NCBI RefSeq assembly: GCF_017873715.1
Contig: NZ_JAGGKM010000002.1
Coordinates: 558,001 to 622,000, forward strand
Direction: 5' to 3'
DNA: 64,000 bases
Source of the DNA: Cytobacillus luteolus
Lineage (GTDB): Bacteria; Bacillota; Bacilli; Bacillales; Bacillaceae_L
Below are positions 52,729-62,050 of the stretch, one piece after another. The position numbers and the translations under genes were made by a program. Every line of letters starts with the position of its first letter. The stretch's first letter is position 1. The notes beneath the pieces are model-generated. The model ran no database searches, was not told where the DNA came from, and was given only the letters and a program-made list of their open reading frames with translations.

Positions 52729-54246
52729 TTAACCCTCTACTTCAAGTGGTAAGGTTATTAAAAATGTAGTTCCCTTACCAACAACACTATCAACAGAAAT
52801 TGTACCATTATGATTTTCGATAATTTTATAGCTAGTCAATAAACCTAATCCTGTACCCTTTTCTTTCGTTGAATAGAAAGGTTCTCCAATTCTATTTAAG
52901 CGCTCCTTCGAAATTCCTGGACCATTATCCTCAACGGTTATGCTTATATGATTAGGGCAGGAGCTTACCTTTATCGTGATATTCCCTTTCTCCATGGCCT
53001 CTATTGCATTTTTGACTAAGTTAATAAAGACTTGTTTTATCTTTGTTTTATCACAAACCACCTCTAAATATGAGCTCTCGAACTCGGTTCGGACTAAAAT
53101 GCTCTTCATAATAGCTTGTGTTTCCAATAATAGCTTGACTTCATTAATAATGTCATACAAGTTATACTTTTCATGCCTCTTAGTTTGAGGTTTTGCAAGC
53201 ATTAATAACTCACTTGAAATCTCTTCAATTCTCTCTAGCTCGTTATCAATGATTGTAAAGTATTCATCCTTTTGGGTTGACGATTTAATCAGTTGGAAAA
53301 AGCCTTTAATAGCTGTAAGTGGATTTCTGATTTCATGTGAAATACCTGCTGCTAACTGGCCAGCTAAATTTAACTTTTCTGATTTCAGCATAAGCTCGTC
53401 TGCCTTCTTCTGCTCTGTAATGTCTCTAAAGGTAACGACAACTCCAATAATATGATCATTCTCAATAATGCCAACGCTTGTATACTCAATAGGAAAATAA
53501 ACCCCATTACTCCTATGAAAGGTTTCATCCTTTTGTGTTCTTCTTAAGCCATCTATTAACGTTAGATGGATACTCGTGTTATTAATTCCTTTAAGGAACG
53601 TAGAAGAAGGACTTTCGTTTTGTAATTCATGAGTCGAATATCCTGTTATCTCAAGAGCAGAGCGATTGCTATATCTAACTTTCCCATCAAGATCAAGACC
53701 GAAAACACCTTCAGAAAGTGAATCAAGCAGTAACTGTTTTTCTTTATAAAGCTTTGAATAATCAATCTCTACCTGTTTTTTATTTTGCTCAAGCTCAACC
53801 ACATAGGTAAAGAAGGTTGACATTGTTTGAAGTAGTTGTAAATCCTCTTGCGTAAATGAATAGATATTTTTATCAAAGCAGCAAAGGTTTCCAAATAATT
53901 CTCCGTTTTTCCGAAATATAGGCACCCCTAGAAAGCTTCTAATTTGGAAATTCTGCGTGATTTCCATATCACATGTATCGTGATGTTGTAGTGCATCATT
54001 TATGATAAGTGGTTCCCGACCACTTTTAAATAAAAGATGTCAATAAGCTTCATAAACTGAAATAGTAATTCCTGAACTAGCAATTTGATCTGATCGATTG
54101 AATGCGCTAACAAAGTAACTACTCGTTTCATTGATACTTGTAATGCAAAATGTATTCACATCAATGAACTTCTCAACCATATTTAAAATATAGTCCCCTG
54201 CTTCTTCAAGTGTCATATTGACTGCTACATTCTTATCTAACAACAA
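52729..54246 (-). pseudogene. GAF-PAS sensor histidine kinase interrupted by one in-frame TGA
   Basis: A single reading frame of 505 codons encodes a GAF domain (about 1-150), a coiled linker, a PAS domain (about 165-285), HisKA (GISHEIRNPLTAIKGFFQLI) and HATPase_c (NLVKNAIEAM, GTGLGLLTSYKI). One codon, number 69 at 54,040-54,042, is TGA within VYEAY-TGA-HLLFKS, in the middle of the GAF domain; GAF domains of related kinases often have Cys there. The frame is intact on both sides. Upstream start is a TTG (54,244-54,246) nine bases after GGGAG; internal ATG at 53,967 could give a shorter protein without a complete GAF domain. No response regulator is adjacent. Confidence 0.85.
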
Positions 54247-54466
54247 TTGAAATCACTCCCTTCCATAGCCAAATAGGAAAGAACAAGATTTCATTTCGTC
54301 CCTAATAGTAGTTTGGTATTATTCCTAAAGTGTACTTTCGACAAAAAATCACAATTTCCCTTCAAAGTTTTGAAAGAAAAATACCTTTGGAAAAGAAATT
54401 ATCTATTTCTAAAAGCTTTAGTATGGTATCTTTATCTATGTGAATTTTCTCAGGAGGGAACTATGC

Positions 54467-55597
54467 ATGTTTGATACGCAGTTTTCTTTTTTAGATTTTA
54501 GTATATTACTTATAATTTGCTTGATCATGTACTTTTTTAAAAAGCAACTTTTTAAAATTGAAGTAACTACCTGTTATAAGGAACTAAATATGGACCAAAT
54601 CACCTCTTTTCTAAAAAAGCATGGAGGCAGTCATCTTTCCCATTTAATTTATCTTCAGGATAAAGAAGTGTACTGGACAACTAACCAAAAAGTTTTAATT
54701 GCCTATAAGAGAATTGCAAACAAACTAATTGTTTTAGGAGATCCTATTGGTGATCCTTCATTTATTGGGTATGGAATAAGGGAATTTGATGAATACAGTA
54801 GAAAACGAGGGTTAAAACCTGTTTATTACCAGGTCAACACTCAAAATTTAGACTATTACAAAGATATGGGTTATGAATTTTTAAAACTTGGAGAAGAAGG
54901 TCTTGTTAACCTAAACAATTTCACACTTGAAGGTAAGAAAAATGGTAAGCTCCGAACAAGTATGAATAAACTTACTCGTAGTTCATTCACGTTTCGTGTA
55001 ATCCATCCTCCATATTCAAATAAACTTATATCAGATATAAAAACAATTTCAGAGTCATGGCTAGGTAACAATAAAGAAAAAGGATTTTCTGTCGTTTCAT
55101 TTACAGAAGAATATGTATCTAGGTTTCCACTAGCTATTTTAAGTGATGGCCAAGGTAATATTGTCGCCTTTGCTACTTTAGCAACTGATTATAAAAACTC
55201 AATTAGTATTGATTTGATGAGAAAAACAGATGATAGTCCTAACGGTACAATGGATGTCCTTTTCGTTCACATCTTTAATTGGGCAAAAGAACATCATTAT
55301 CAATTCTGTAGCCTAGGCATGGCACCATTAGCAAATGTAGGTACGAGTTGCTCTTCATTTCATTTTGAAAAATTATTAAAACTCGCGTATCTTCACGGGA
55401 ACTCACTCTACAAGTTTAAAGGTCTAAGAGCCTTTAAAAGTAAATTTGCTTGTGGCTGGGAACCCAAATATCTGGCTTACAAGAAAACCTGGATTCCTAT
55501 TGTGCTTTTCCAGCTAATTTTGTTAATCAACAGTAAACCTAACCCTACTTATGTAATGGTTGATAAATTAAGGTATTTCCTAAGAAGAGCAAGTTAA
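54467..55597 (+). CDS. MprF-like aminoacyl-phosphatidylglycerol synthase domain with a single membrane anchor
   Basis: A 376-residue protein. One N-terminal membrane segment (FLDFSILLIICLIMYFF, about 7-23) precedes a DUF2156/GNAT-fold region with signatures of the MprF C-terminal domain: KVLIAYKRIANKLIVLGDPIGDP (about 74-96), KPVYYQVNTQNLDYYKDMGYEFLKLGEE (about 118-145), SLDLMR-type ISIDLMRKTDDSPNGTMDVLF (about 244-264) and LYKFKGLRAFKSKFACGWEPKYLAY (about 324-348). MprF transfers amino acids from tRNA to lipids; its large flippase part is missing. ATG (54467-54469) nine bases after AGGAGG. Monocistronic. Confidence 0.87.
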   Translation: MFDTQFSFLDFSILLIICLIMYFFKKQLFKIEVTTCYKELNMDQITSFLKKHGGSHLSHLIYLQDKEVYWTTNQKVLIAYKRIANKLIVLGDPIGDPSFIGYGIREFDEYSRKRGLKPVYYQVNTQNLDYYKDMGYEFLKLGEEGLVNLNNFTLEGKKNGKLRTSMNKLTRSSFTFRVIHPPYSNKLISDIKTISESWLGNNKEKGFSVVSFTEEYVSRFPLAILSDGQGNIVAFATLATDYKNSISIDLMRKTDDSPNGTMDVLFVHIFNWAKEHHYQFCSLGMAPLANVGTSCSSFHFEKLLKLAYLHGNSLYKFKGLRAFKSKFACGWEPKYLAYKKTWIPIVLFQLILLINSKPNPTYVMVDKLRYFLRRAS

Positions 55598-55634
55598 AAA
55601 GCCACTTGAGTTTAGTAAACTCATGTGGCTTTTC
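55596..55634. terminator. Bidirectional intrinsic terminator
   Basis: AAAAAGCCAC-TGAGTTT and AAACTCA-GTGGCTTTT form a stem of about 16 bp with one mismatch and a 3-nt loop. T runs flank it on both strands, so it serves the MprF-like gene and the convergent tcyP. Confidence 0.88.
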
Positions 55635-55638
55635 ACAC

Positions 55639-57024
55639 CTATACCTCAAGTTGTTCCTTAGTATCATCATAAACTGCCGTGTCAAGTTCGCCTGTCAACC
55701 GACCTGTTATAACACCTGCCGTCATACTTCCACTTACATTAACAGCTGTACGTCCCATATCAATTAGCGGTTCCACTGAAATTAATAAACCTGCTAAGGC
55801 TATAGGTAAATCCATTGCAGATAATACGAGGATTGCTGCAAAAGTAGCTCCTCCTCCTACACCCGCGACCCCAAAGGAGCTAATAGCTACAACAAGAATT
55901 AGAGTTGCTAAAAAACCAGGGTTCAGAGGGTTAATCCCAACAGTAGGTGCAATCATGACAGCAAGCATGGCTGGATAAACACCTGCGCAACCGTTTTGGC
56001 CAATTGATAGACCGAATGACCCTGAGAAATTCGCTATACCGTCTGATACACCCAAGTCTCTTGTTTGAGTCTTGATATTTAGTGGTAATGCACCAGCACT
56101 TGTACGGGAAGTGAATGCAAATGTTAGTACAGGTATAGCTTTTTTCACATACGTTAGTGGATTTAACCCTGAAATCGCTATAAGAATTAGGTGGATAATG
56201 AAGACAATCAACAATGCTACATAGGACGCAATGACGAACTTTCCTAATTTCATGATTGCTTCATAATTACTTGTAGCCGTAACTCTTGTCATAATCGCAA
56301 GTACGCCGTACGGTGTGAGTCGTAGGATAAGTGTGACTACTCTCATTACAATACTATAGAAGGTATCTACAATTTTTGAGAAAGTTTGAGCATGCTCTGG
56401 GTTCTTTCTTCGTACTCCGAGGAATGCAATCCCGATAATTGCTGCAAAAATAACGACTGCAATCGTAGAAGTTGGTCTAGCACCTGTGAAATCTAAAAAT
56501 GGATTAGCAGGCAGAAAATCAAGCATTTGCTGAGGAAGTGTTCGTGTTGTAACATCAGCTGCTCTTTGTTCCATTTGCTCTCCACGAGAAGTTTCTGCTT
56601 CACCCTGTGGAATCTCAACAGCCTCCAAGCCAAATGCTAATGTCACCGTTATTGCAACCGCAGCAGCAATTGCAGTTGTACCAACTAATATACTTAGGAT
56701 CATTCCACTAATTTTCCCTATATTATTAGAGAGCTTCATTCTCGTAAAAGCAGCGATAATTGAGATGAAAACGAGTGGCATTACAATCATTTGCAGGAAT
56801 TTTATATAACCTGTACCCACAATATTGAACCATTGAATGGATCCATTTAGCACCTCTGAACCAGCACCATAAATTAGTTGCAGAACAAAACCATAGACAA
56901 CCCCTAATCCTAGAGCTAAAAAGACTCTTTTAGAAAAAGATACGTGCTTTTTCTGCATAAAATAAAGACCGTAAAGTAATAAAATCATAAAAGCAATATT
57001 AACGATAATTAATAAGGTCCCCAT
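55639..57024 (-). CDS. tcyP: L-cystine uptake symporter TcyP
   Basis: A 461-residue sodium/proton:dicarboxylate-type (SDF/DAACS) symporter. The N-terminal MGTLLIIVNIAFMILLLYGL and MQKKHVSFSKRVFLALGLGV match TcyP (YhcL) of Bacillus. It has eight membrane segments plus two re-entrant loops; the serine-rich loop TFAFTSRTSAGALPLNI (about 303-319) and SVEPLIDMGRTAVNVSGS (about 417-434) are the substrate-binding parts. It imports L-cystine. The ATG follows AGGGGGAAGAGG. In the leader a perfect palindrome (57,050-57,066) may be an operator. Confidence 0.93.
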   Translation of the reverse strand: MGTLLIIVNIAFMILLLYGLYFMQKKHVSFSKRVFLALGLGVVYGFVLQLIYGAGSEVLNGSIQWFNIVGTGYIKFLQMIVMPLVFISIIAAFTRMKLSNNIGKISGMILSILVGTTAIAAAVAITVTLAFGLEAVEIPQGEAETSRGEQMEQRAADVTTRTLPQQMLDFLPANPFLDFTGARPTSTIAVVIFAAIIGIAFLGVRRKNPEHAQTFSKIVDTFYSIVMRVVTLILRLTPYGVLAIMTRVTATSNYEAIMKLGKFVIASYVALLIVFIIHLILIAISGLNPLTYVKKAIPVLTFAFTSRTSAGALPLNIKTQTRDLGVSDGIANFSGSFGLSIGQNGCAGVYPAMLAVMIAPTVGINPLNPGFLATLILVVAISSFGVAGVGGGATFAAILVLSAMDLPIALAGLLISVEPLIDMGRTAVNVSGSMTAGVITGRLTGELDTAVYDDTKEQLEV

Positions 57025-57049
57025 CCTCTTCCCCCTTTGTCACTTTAAT

Positions 57050-57066
57050 GGATAAAATTTTTATCC
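57050..57066. promoter_or_regulatory. Palindrome in the tcyP leader
   Basis: GGATAAAA-T-TTTTATCC is a perfect 17-bp dyad 25 bp upstream of the tcyP ATG. B. subtilis tcyP is repressed by CymR; the palindrome is not a clear CymR site, so its binder is unknown. Confidence 0.45.
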
Positions 57067-57162
57067 TATTAATACTATATGTACAGGAGGATTAACCTTT
57101 CCTTGTCTTAAAAATTATTTTTTAAGTCTTCCATCAGCTTTAACATCAACATTAAGCAAACA

Positions 57163-57191
57163 GAAAAAAACCTTACATCACTGTAAGGTTA
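57163..57191 (-). terminator. Intrinsic terminator of the sortase operon
   Basis: On the minus strand AACCTTACA and TGTAAGGTT (57169-57190) with a 4-nt loop, followed by seven T. Confidence 0.9.
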
Positions 57192-57196
57192 AGCAT

Positions 57197-57823
57197 TCAA
57201 GGTCTTGTTATAAACTTTTTAGAGTGACCGTTACGAGTGTTTTGGGAGGTTAACTCCGCAACAACGACAAATCTTTCTGGGGCGCGGCCGATGTAATTGA
57301 AAGGATAACATGTTGTTAGTGTCAATGTACCTCGTGGACGAGGCATTAAGGACGTTTTATCTTTCGCATCGACGATTCTAATCTTTTTGACTACATACTC
57401 AAATTCACCAGCAACAGTCGAAACGAAAAGCTTGTCATGTACCTTTATATCCTTCAGCCCTCGGAAAACTGTGTCACGATGACCTGAGAGAACGGAATTA
57501 TTATTTTCACCCGGTAGGGCACTTTTCGTATAGTGCCCTACTCCCTTTTTTAATACCGACTTACTTGTACCTTGAATGATTGGAAAAGTACGTTTTAGCT
57601 TCGGAATGGTCAAGTCTCCTATACTTTCGCCTATGCTAGGAATATCCTCATACAACTCGACATCATTTTTCGGGTACTGAGCTTTCGTAAGCATCTTTGC
57701 TTGTCTTGTTACTTGGCTATCTTCAATTGTAGTAGTAGCTGTGTAACCTACTAAATAGGAGTACAAATTCCAGGAAAAGAAGGTGAACCCACATCCGATA
57801 AGAATGATAGATAGCTTTCTCAT
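57197..57823 (-). CDS. srtD: Class D sortase
   Basis: A 208-residue transpeptidase. An N-terminal signal anchor (ILIGCGFTFFSWNLYSYLVGY, about 6-26) leads to an extracellular sortase barrel: catalytic His in LSGHRDT (about 112-118), Cys in TLTTCYP (about 168-174) and Arg in PERFVVVAEL (about 182-191). Resembles YhcS of B. subtilis. It links proteins with an LPxTA-like sorting signal to the cell wall. The ATG is three bases past the stop of its likely substrate gene. Confidence 0.92.
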   Translation of the reverse strand: MRKLSIILIGCGFTFFSWNLYSYLVGYTATTTIEDSQVTRQAKMLTKAQYPKNDVELYEDIPSIGESIGDLTIPKLKRTFPIIQGTSKSVLKKGVGHYTKSALPGENNNSVLSGHRDTVFRGLKDIKVHDKLFVSTVAGEFEYVVKKIRIVDAKDKTSLMPRPRGTLTLTTCYPFNYIGRAPERFVVVAELTSQNTRNGHSKKFITRP

Positions 57824-57826
57824 AGC

Positions 57827-58789
57827 TTAAAATTGCTCTCTTTTACGGGTCTTCTGAAAGACTAGGAACCCAACGAATATGATCAATAGTCCAAAAAGCA
57901 TGTTTATCAAATAAGGTGATGCTGTCTTTGGAATGGTATCATGCTTAACTATTGTCAATTCACCAGCTAGGTCACCAACATCTACTAATTGGTTAGCAGC
58001 TTGAAATAGATAATCCGAAGTAAGCATTTCATCCGATAATTGCATATCTAATAGAAGGTTGCCTTCCAAATCATACAGCTCTAATACTAGGCTTTTTCCC
58101 CCTAAGTCATTCATTCCTAATAATTCCTGAAAAGATACGGGGGTTGCTACTCCATTCTCATCTAACAGATGATAGTTTGGATTTAAACCTATTAGATTCA
58201 TCATGTCTGACCAAATAGCAGCTAGTTCACTTTTCTGTGCATCGGTTAGTTCTGCCTCAGGGTCAAGCATAGTAAATGGCTCTAGTTTAGCAGCAACCTC
58301 TTCCATTCTTTGCTCTAGCTCTGTTTCGTCCAATGACATTAGATGATTAAAGAGTGTATCAACCTCTTCCTCTGTAAGGCCGACATCAGCAAGGAATCCC
58401 TCTGCTTCCTTCATGTATTCATCATGGTTCAAATAAAAGTCAATCGAAGCATCTAGTTCTTCATAAATTAAATAATCTTCAACAGAATCACCGAAACTTG
58501 CAAATAGTTCATTCACCTCAACTTCTGTCATATTATAAGCAGCCAATAATTGCGCAAAGTTCTCTTCAGTTAAAGGGGTGCCTAATTCGGTCTGTAGTTC
58601 TTCGATGGTTGCAAATTGATCTAGTGATAATTCAAAGTAATCAAAGTACTCTTGCAGTTCTTCACGTGTCCATCCTATATCTGTTAAATATTTGTCCAAT
58701 TGTTGATCGGTAATTGCAGCAAAGGTTGGATTAGCGTATGCAGTAAACAGAATAATGCCTATAACAAATAGTTGAATGACTCTTTTCAT
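57827..58789 (-). CDS. Acidic surface protein with a C-terminal sorting signal, likely sortase D substrate
   Basis: A 320-residue protein. Signal peptide MKRVIQLFVIGIILFTAYAN-PTFA (cleavage after AFA-like TFA, about 24) is followed by a very acidic, helical region with repeated small units of the type (L/Y)(T/L)xxEExxxxF (for example WTREELQEYFDYFELSLDQF and LTEEEVDTLFNHL). The C-terminus has IPKTA (about 283-287), a hydrophobic segment LLIIFVGFLVF and a basic tail KTRKREQF: a complete cell-wall sorting signal in which Ile replaces the usual Leu. The start is the ATG (58787-58789), eight bases after AGGAGG. Cotranscribed with srtD. Confidence 0.88.
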   Translation of the reverse strand: MKRVIQLFVIGIILFTAYANPTFAAITDQQLDKYLTDIGWTREELQEYFDYFELSLDQFATIEELQTELGTPLTEENFAQLLAAYNMTEVEVNELFASFGDSVEDYLIYEELDASIDFYLNHDEYMKEAEGFLADVGLTEEEVDTLFNHLMSLDETELEQRMEEVAAKLEPFTMLDPEAELTDAQKSELAAIWSDMMNLIGLNPNYHLLDENGVATPVSFQELLGMNDLGGKSLVLELYDLEGNLLLDMQLSDEMLTSDYLFQAANQLVDVGDLAGELTIVKHDTIPKTASPYLINMLFGLLIIFVGFLVFQKTRKREQF

Positions 58790-58923
58790 CAATCTTACCT
58801 CCTGTAATTTTCTAATGGTATTATGTGAAATTACAGGAAGATAATGCATCTAATAATATAATTTTAAAGGATATTTTTCATTATTGTTTGGTAGCCATCA
58901 ATAGTGTTTAATAACTACACAGG
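58790..58923. other. Non-coding region upstream of the sortase substrate gene
   Basis: AT-rich promoter region of the sortase operon up to the repeat element. No convincing -35/-10 pair stands out and no gene is seen. Confidence 0.3.
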
Positions 58924-59049
58924 GGTTATTCGCTAGAATCCACTCGCTTTCCGCGGGCAGTCCGGGAGCCTCCTCGGCGCTCTGCGCCTGTGGGGTATCC
59001 CGTTGACGTGTTACTCCCGCAGGAGTCTCTTGGATTCTAGCGAATAACC
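58924..59049. repeat. Interspersed Bacillus-type GC-rich repeat, copy 2
   Basis: Perfect 19-bp inverted ends (GGTTATTCGCTAGAATCCA, 58924-58942, with its complement 59031-59049) enclose a GC-rich core. In the opposite orientation it shares GACTCCTGCGGGAG, CGAGGAGGCTC and CCGCGGAAAGCGAGTG with copy 1 (17,263-17,444). It lacks the 48-bp hairpin insertion of copy 1. It lies between the histidine kinase stop and the sortase operon and could also act as a terminator-like structure. Confidence 0.8.
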
Positions 59050-59094
59050 TTACTCTGAATAAAAATATGAAAAATACTAATAAAATATAATAAC

Positions 59095-61326
59095 CTATTG
59101 ATTAAGAACAATGGTTACTTTAAATAAATCACCATCAATATCGAGTTCTAAGGTTCCTTCGTGGAGGTCAATGATTGATTTTGCGATTGCAAGTCCTAGT
59201 CCTGAGCCTTCCGTATTTCTTGATTCGTCACCCCGCTTGAATCTTTCAAAAAGCTCATTTATGTTGTTGCTTAACTCATACTTAGATACGTTCTTGAATG
59301 AAATTTCAACTTGTCCTTCTTTTTCAACGATGTTTATATATACTCTAGAATTTTCTAAAGAGTATTTGATTATGTTTCCTATGAGATTATCAAATACTCG
59401 CCATAGTTTTTGCCCATCAACCGTTGCATTGATTGGCTTTTCTGGTGTATTAAATCGAAATAGCAAAGTAGATTCTTTAATTTTGTCATCATATTCTGCA
59501 AAAGACTGTTGTAATAGTTGAACAAGATCAACGTTATCTTTATGAAGTTCTATATTTCCACTAGCCATCTTAGATACTTCGAATAGATCATCTATCAAAA
59601 GCTTTAAACGCTTTGATTTCCGATCAATGATTTCAAGGTAAGCATTTCTATCCTCATCAGAAACACCTTCTTTTTTGAGCAACTCAGCATAGGAAATAAT
59701 AGAGGTTAGTGGTGTTCTTAAGTCATGACTTACATTCGTTATTAATTCTGTTTTTAACCGTTCGCTTTTCGCTTGAGCATTTTGTGATGCTTTTACCCCT
59801 TGTTTCAAAACATTTATATTTTCTGCAAGACTTGTTAAGATAGAACTTCCTGATATATCTAAGTTTGGCCCCATCTTTCCAGCTGCTAATTCATTCGTTT
59901 TTTCATAAATTCGATTGAACTCTCCTACTCGACGTACCAATATCATAACGATTGGTATACCTATTACAGCTAGAAGAACTAGGTAGAAAAGGAAAAACAC
60001 TGGATGAACAAATACCATGGAAGCTGCTAAACCTAAGCCAAATAGGATCCCTAATACAACAAAAAGCTGTGTTCCAGTGCTTCGATTTAAAAAAGCTTCG
60101 TTTAAGCTTTCTATTATATTTTTTACAAGTTTTTTTAACTCACCCCATGTCTTATAGATCATTCCTTTTTGCCATTGTTCTTCTATGTTTTTCCGACTCT
60201 TCAATTCTGGAGCAATAAGCTTACCTTGGATAATAGTTAAGGCCATGAAGAACGAACCAGCAATTAAACAGATAATCAGTTCAAAGCCATATGTTTGCGG
60301 ATAGTCAAAGAAATATAAAAATTGATTGATGTACAAAACTATTGAGATAAAAGTACCAAAGGTCGTTAAAAGCAAAAATACGATTCTTGAATCAATTGGA
60401 AGTTTAGAATACCAGGTCCTCCACCATGCTAATTCACTCTCTGTTGCCTTCGCCTTTCTTGCAATGAAAATACCTAAAAGCAATGCAATGAAACCTGCAA
60501 CAATATAAACAATCACTACACTTTGCTTCATTTTATAGTTTTCATAGTTTTGATAAACCCTACTCGAAGTTGATTTAGGTACAATAATTTCTCCTTCAAT
60601 AAATCCAATCGTTTCTGGAATTGTATTCTCTAAGATTTCCTCATACCCATGAACATTATTATGAATTAAATTTTCTCTTAAAAATGAGAAATTTGTCTTA
60701 AACAATATATCTTGTTTACTCATATAAGACTCAATTGAATCATTTCCTAAATTGATATTAGTGAAAACATTCTCCGTTCCCTTTTCTTCAAAATAGTAAA
60801 GAAAATCTTGAGAGTATCTGACATAATCAGAACGGTAGCTTTCCCTTTCTTTAAAATAGCGCTCCACTGCCTGTTCTTTCTCTTTTTTCACTTTGGCACG
60901 CACATGTTCATCACTATTAAAATTAGCTGTAATATCTTCTATCTTGTTGTCTCTTTCTGTTATAAGCGCGTCAGCTATTTCCTGGTTTTGGGAAGAGATA
61001 GCCTCCTGAATGCGACTTTCATACTGCCCATTAATGTTGTTAATTTGTTCGGGAAGATCACCGTAACGATATCGATGTTCATTAATATCTTCATCGGTTA
61101 CTATAATGGCCGCCTTTGCATCCTCCTTTGTAAAATCACTAAATTCAAACATGGTAATATACCAGGCTAAGTTCGTATATTCAGTCTGAAAACTATGTGT
61201 ATGAAAATAATCCTTGTTAAAGTACGTACTCCCCACTGCGAAGAAAGTTAACACCCCAGTTGTACCAAATGTTAGTAAGAATGCAAAAAAGAGTATTATA
61301 ATTCTACTTTTCCATTTTGTACCCAA
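59095..61326 (-). CDS. Large membrane sensor histidine kinase
   Basis: A 743-residue kinase. TM1 (about 8-30) is followed by an extracellular, highly charged helical sensor region (about 31-268), then TM2 (about 270-290) and further hydrophobic segments (about 315-335, 350-370, 425-475), a short HAMP-like linker, HisKA (NVSHDLRTPLTSIISYAELL, His near 532) and HATPase_c (NLIGNIIKYS, GSGLGLAIAKSI). The start appears to be a TTG (61324-61326) inside the end of the response regulator gene (23-bp overlap), so translation is coupled. The ligand is unknown. Confidence 0.9.
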   Translation of the reverse strand: MGTKWKSRIIILFFAFLLTFGTTGVLTFFAVGSTYFNKDYFHTHSFQTEYTNLAWYITMFEFSDFTKEDAKAAIIVTDEDINEHRYRYGDLPEQINNINGQYESRIQEAISSQNQEIADALITERDNKIEDITANFNSDEHVRAKVKKEKEQAVERYFKERESYRSDYVRYSQDFLYYFEEKGTENVFTNINLGNDSIESYMSKQDILFKTNFSFLRENLIHNNVHGYEEILENTIPETIGFIEGEIIVPKSTSSRVYQNYENYKMKQSVVIVYIVAGFIALLLGIFIARKAKATESELAWWRTWYSKLPIDSRIVFLLLTTFGTFISIVLYINQFLYFFDYPQTYGFELIICLIAGSFFMALTIIQGKLIAPELKSRKNIEEQWQKGMIYKTWGELKKLVKNIIESLNEAFLNRSTGTQLFVVLGILFGLGLAASMVFVHPVFFLFYLVLLAVIGIPIVMILVRRVGEFNRIYEKTNELAAGKMGPNLDISGSSILTSLAENINVLKQGVKASQNAQAKSERLKTELITNVSHDLRTPLTSIISYAELLKKEGVSDEDRNAYLEIIDRKSKRLKLLIDDLFEVSKMASGNIELHKDNVDLVQLLQQSFAEYDDKIKESTLLFRFNTPEKPINATVDGQKLWRVFDNLIGNIIKYSLENSRVYINIVEKEGQVEISFKNVSKYELSNNINELFERFKRGDESRNTEGSGLGLAIAKSIIDLHEGTLELDIDGDLFKVTIVLNQ

Positions 61327-61996
61327 TACCCCACACCACCTTTAAATATCTCGGATTTTTTGCATCAATTTCAATTTTCTCTCGAATTTTTCGAATATGT
61401 ACAGCTACAGTATTTTCAGCATTAAAATTTGGTTCTTTCCACACTCTTTCATAGATTTCATTAATAGAAAATACCCGTCCAGCGTTTTGCATAAGAAGCT
61501 CAACGATCTTGTATTCTATTGGGGTGAGTTTTATTGGATCCCCATAAACAGCTACTTCTTTTGCAGATGGGTCTATTGTTAATCCATTTAAATTAATAAC
61601 CTTGTTCATGCCTTCATACGTTCCAAAGGTAACATACCTTCTAAGTTGTGATTTTACCCTTGCCACTAGTTCCATAGGGTTGAATGGCTTTGTTACATAG
61701 TCATCTGCCCCAACCTGCAAACCTAATATTTTATCGGTATCCTCACTTTTTGCACTTAAAATAATAATCGGGATATTTTTCTTCTCTCGGATTTTGTAAG
61801 TAGCCGAAATTCCATCCAGCTTCGGCATCATAATGTCTAAAATAATCAGATGAATTTGTTGTTCATTTAAGATTTCCAATGCTTCAATTCCATCTTTAGC
61901 TTTTAACACCACAATCCCTTCATTTTTTAAATAAATCTCTATTGCGTCTCTAATTTCCTTTTCATCATCTACAACTAACACAAAATATTTATCCAT
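61304..61996 (-). CDS. OmpR/PhoB-family response regulator
   Basis: A 230-residue regulator: receiver domain (about 1-118) with acidic pocket DDEKE, phospho-accepting Asp in IILDIMMPKLDG (about 51-62), Thr/Ser in IILSAKSED and Lys in VTKPFNP, then a winged-helix C-terminal domain (about 130-228) ending in GIGYKMEK. The ATG (61994-61996) follows GTAGGGTGACG; further upstream codons would lack a site. The kinase gene overlaps its 3' end. The perfect palindrome at 62,073-62,093 lies about 80 bp upstream and is a candidate autoregulatory site. Confidence 0.94.
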   Translation of the reverse strand: MDKYFVLVVDDEKEIRDAIEIYLKNEGIVVLKAKDGIEALEILNEQQIHLIILDIMMPKLDGISATYKIREKKNIPIIILSAKSEDTDKILGLQVGADDYVTKPFNPMELVARVKSQLRRYVTFGTYEGMNKVINLNGLTIDPSAKEVAVYGDPIKLTPIEYKIVELLMQNAGRVFSINEIYERVWKEPNFNAENTVAVHIRKIREKIEIDAKNPRYLKVVWGIGYKMEK

Positions 61997-62050
61997 CGTC
62001 ACCCTACTTTCAAGCTTCAATTACCTAGTACTTTCATAGTAACCAGTAAA

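Noticed and set aside
54040-54042. Selenocysteine codon in the kinase
   Set aside because: Bacillaceae generally lack the Sec machinery and no obvious SECIS hairpin follows; a point mutation or error is simpler.
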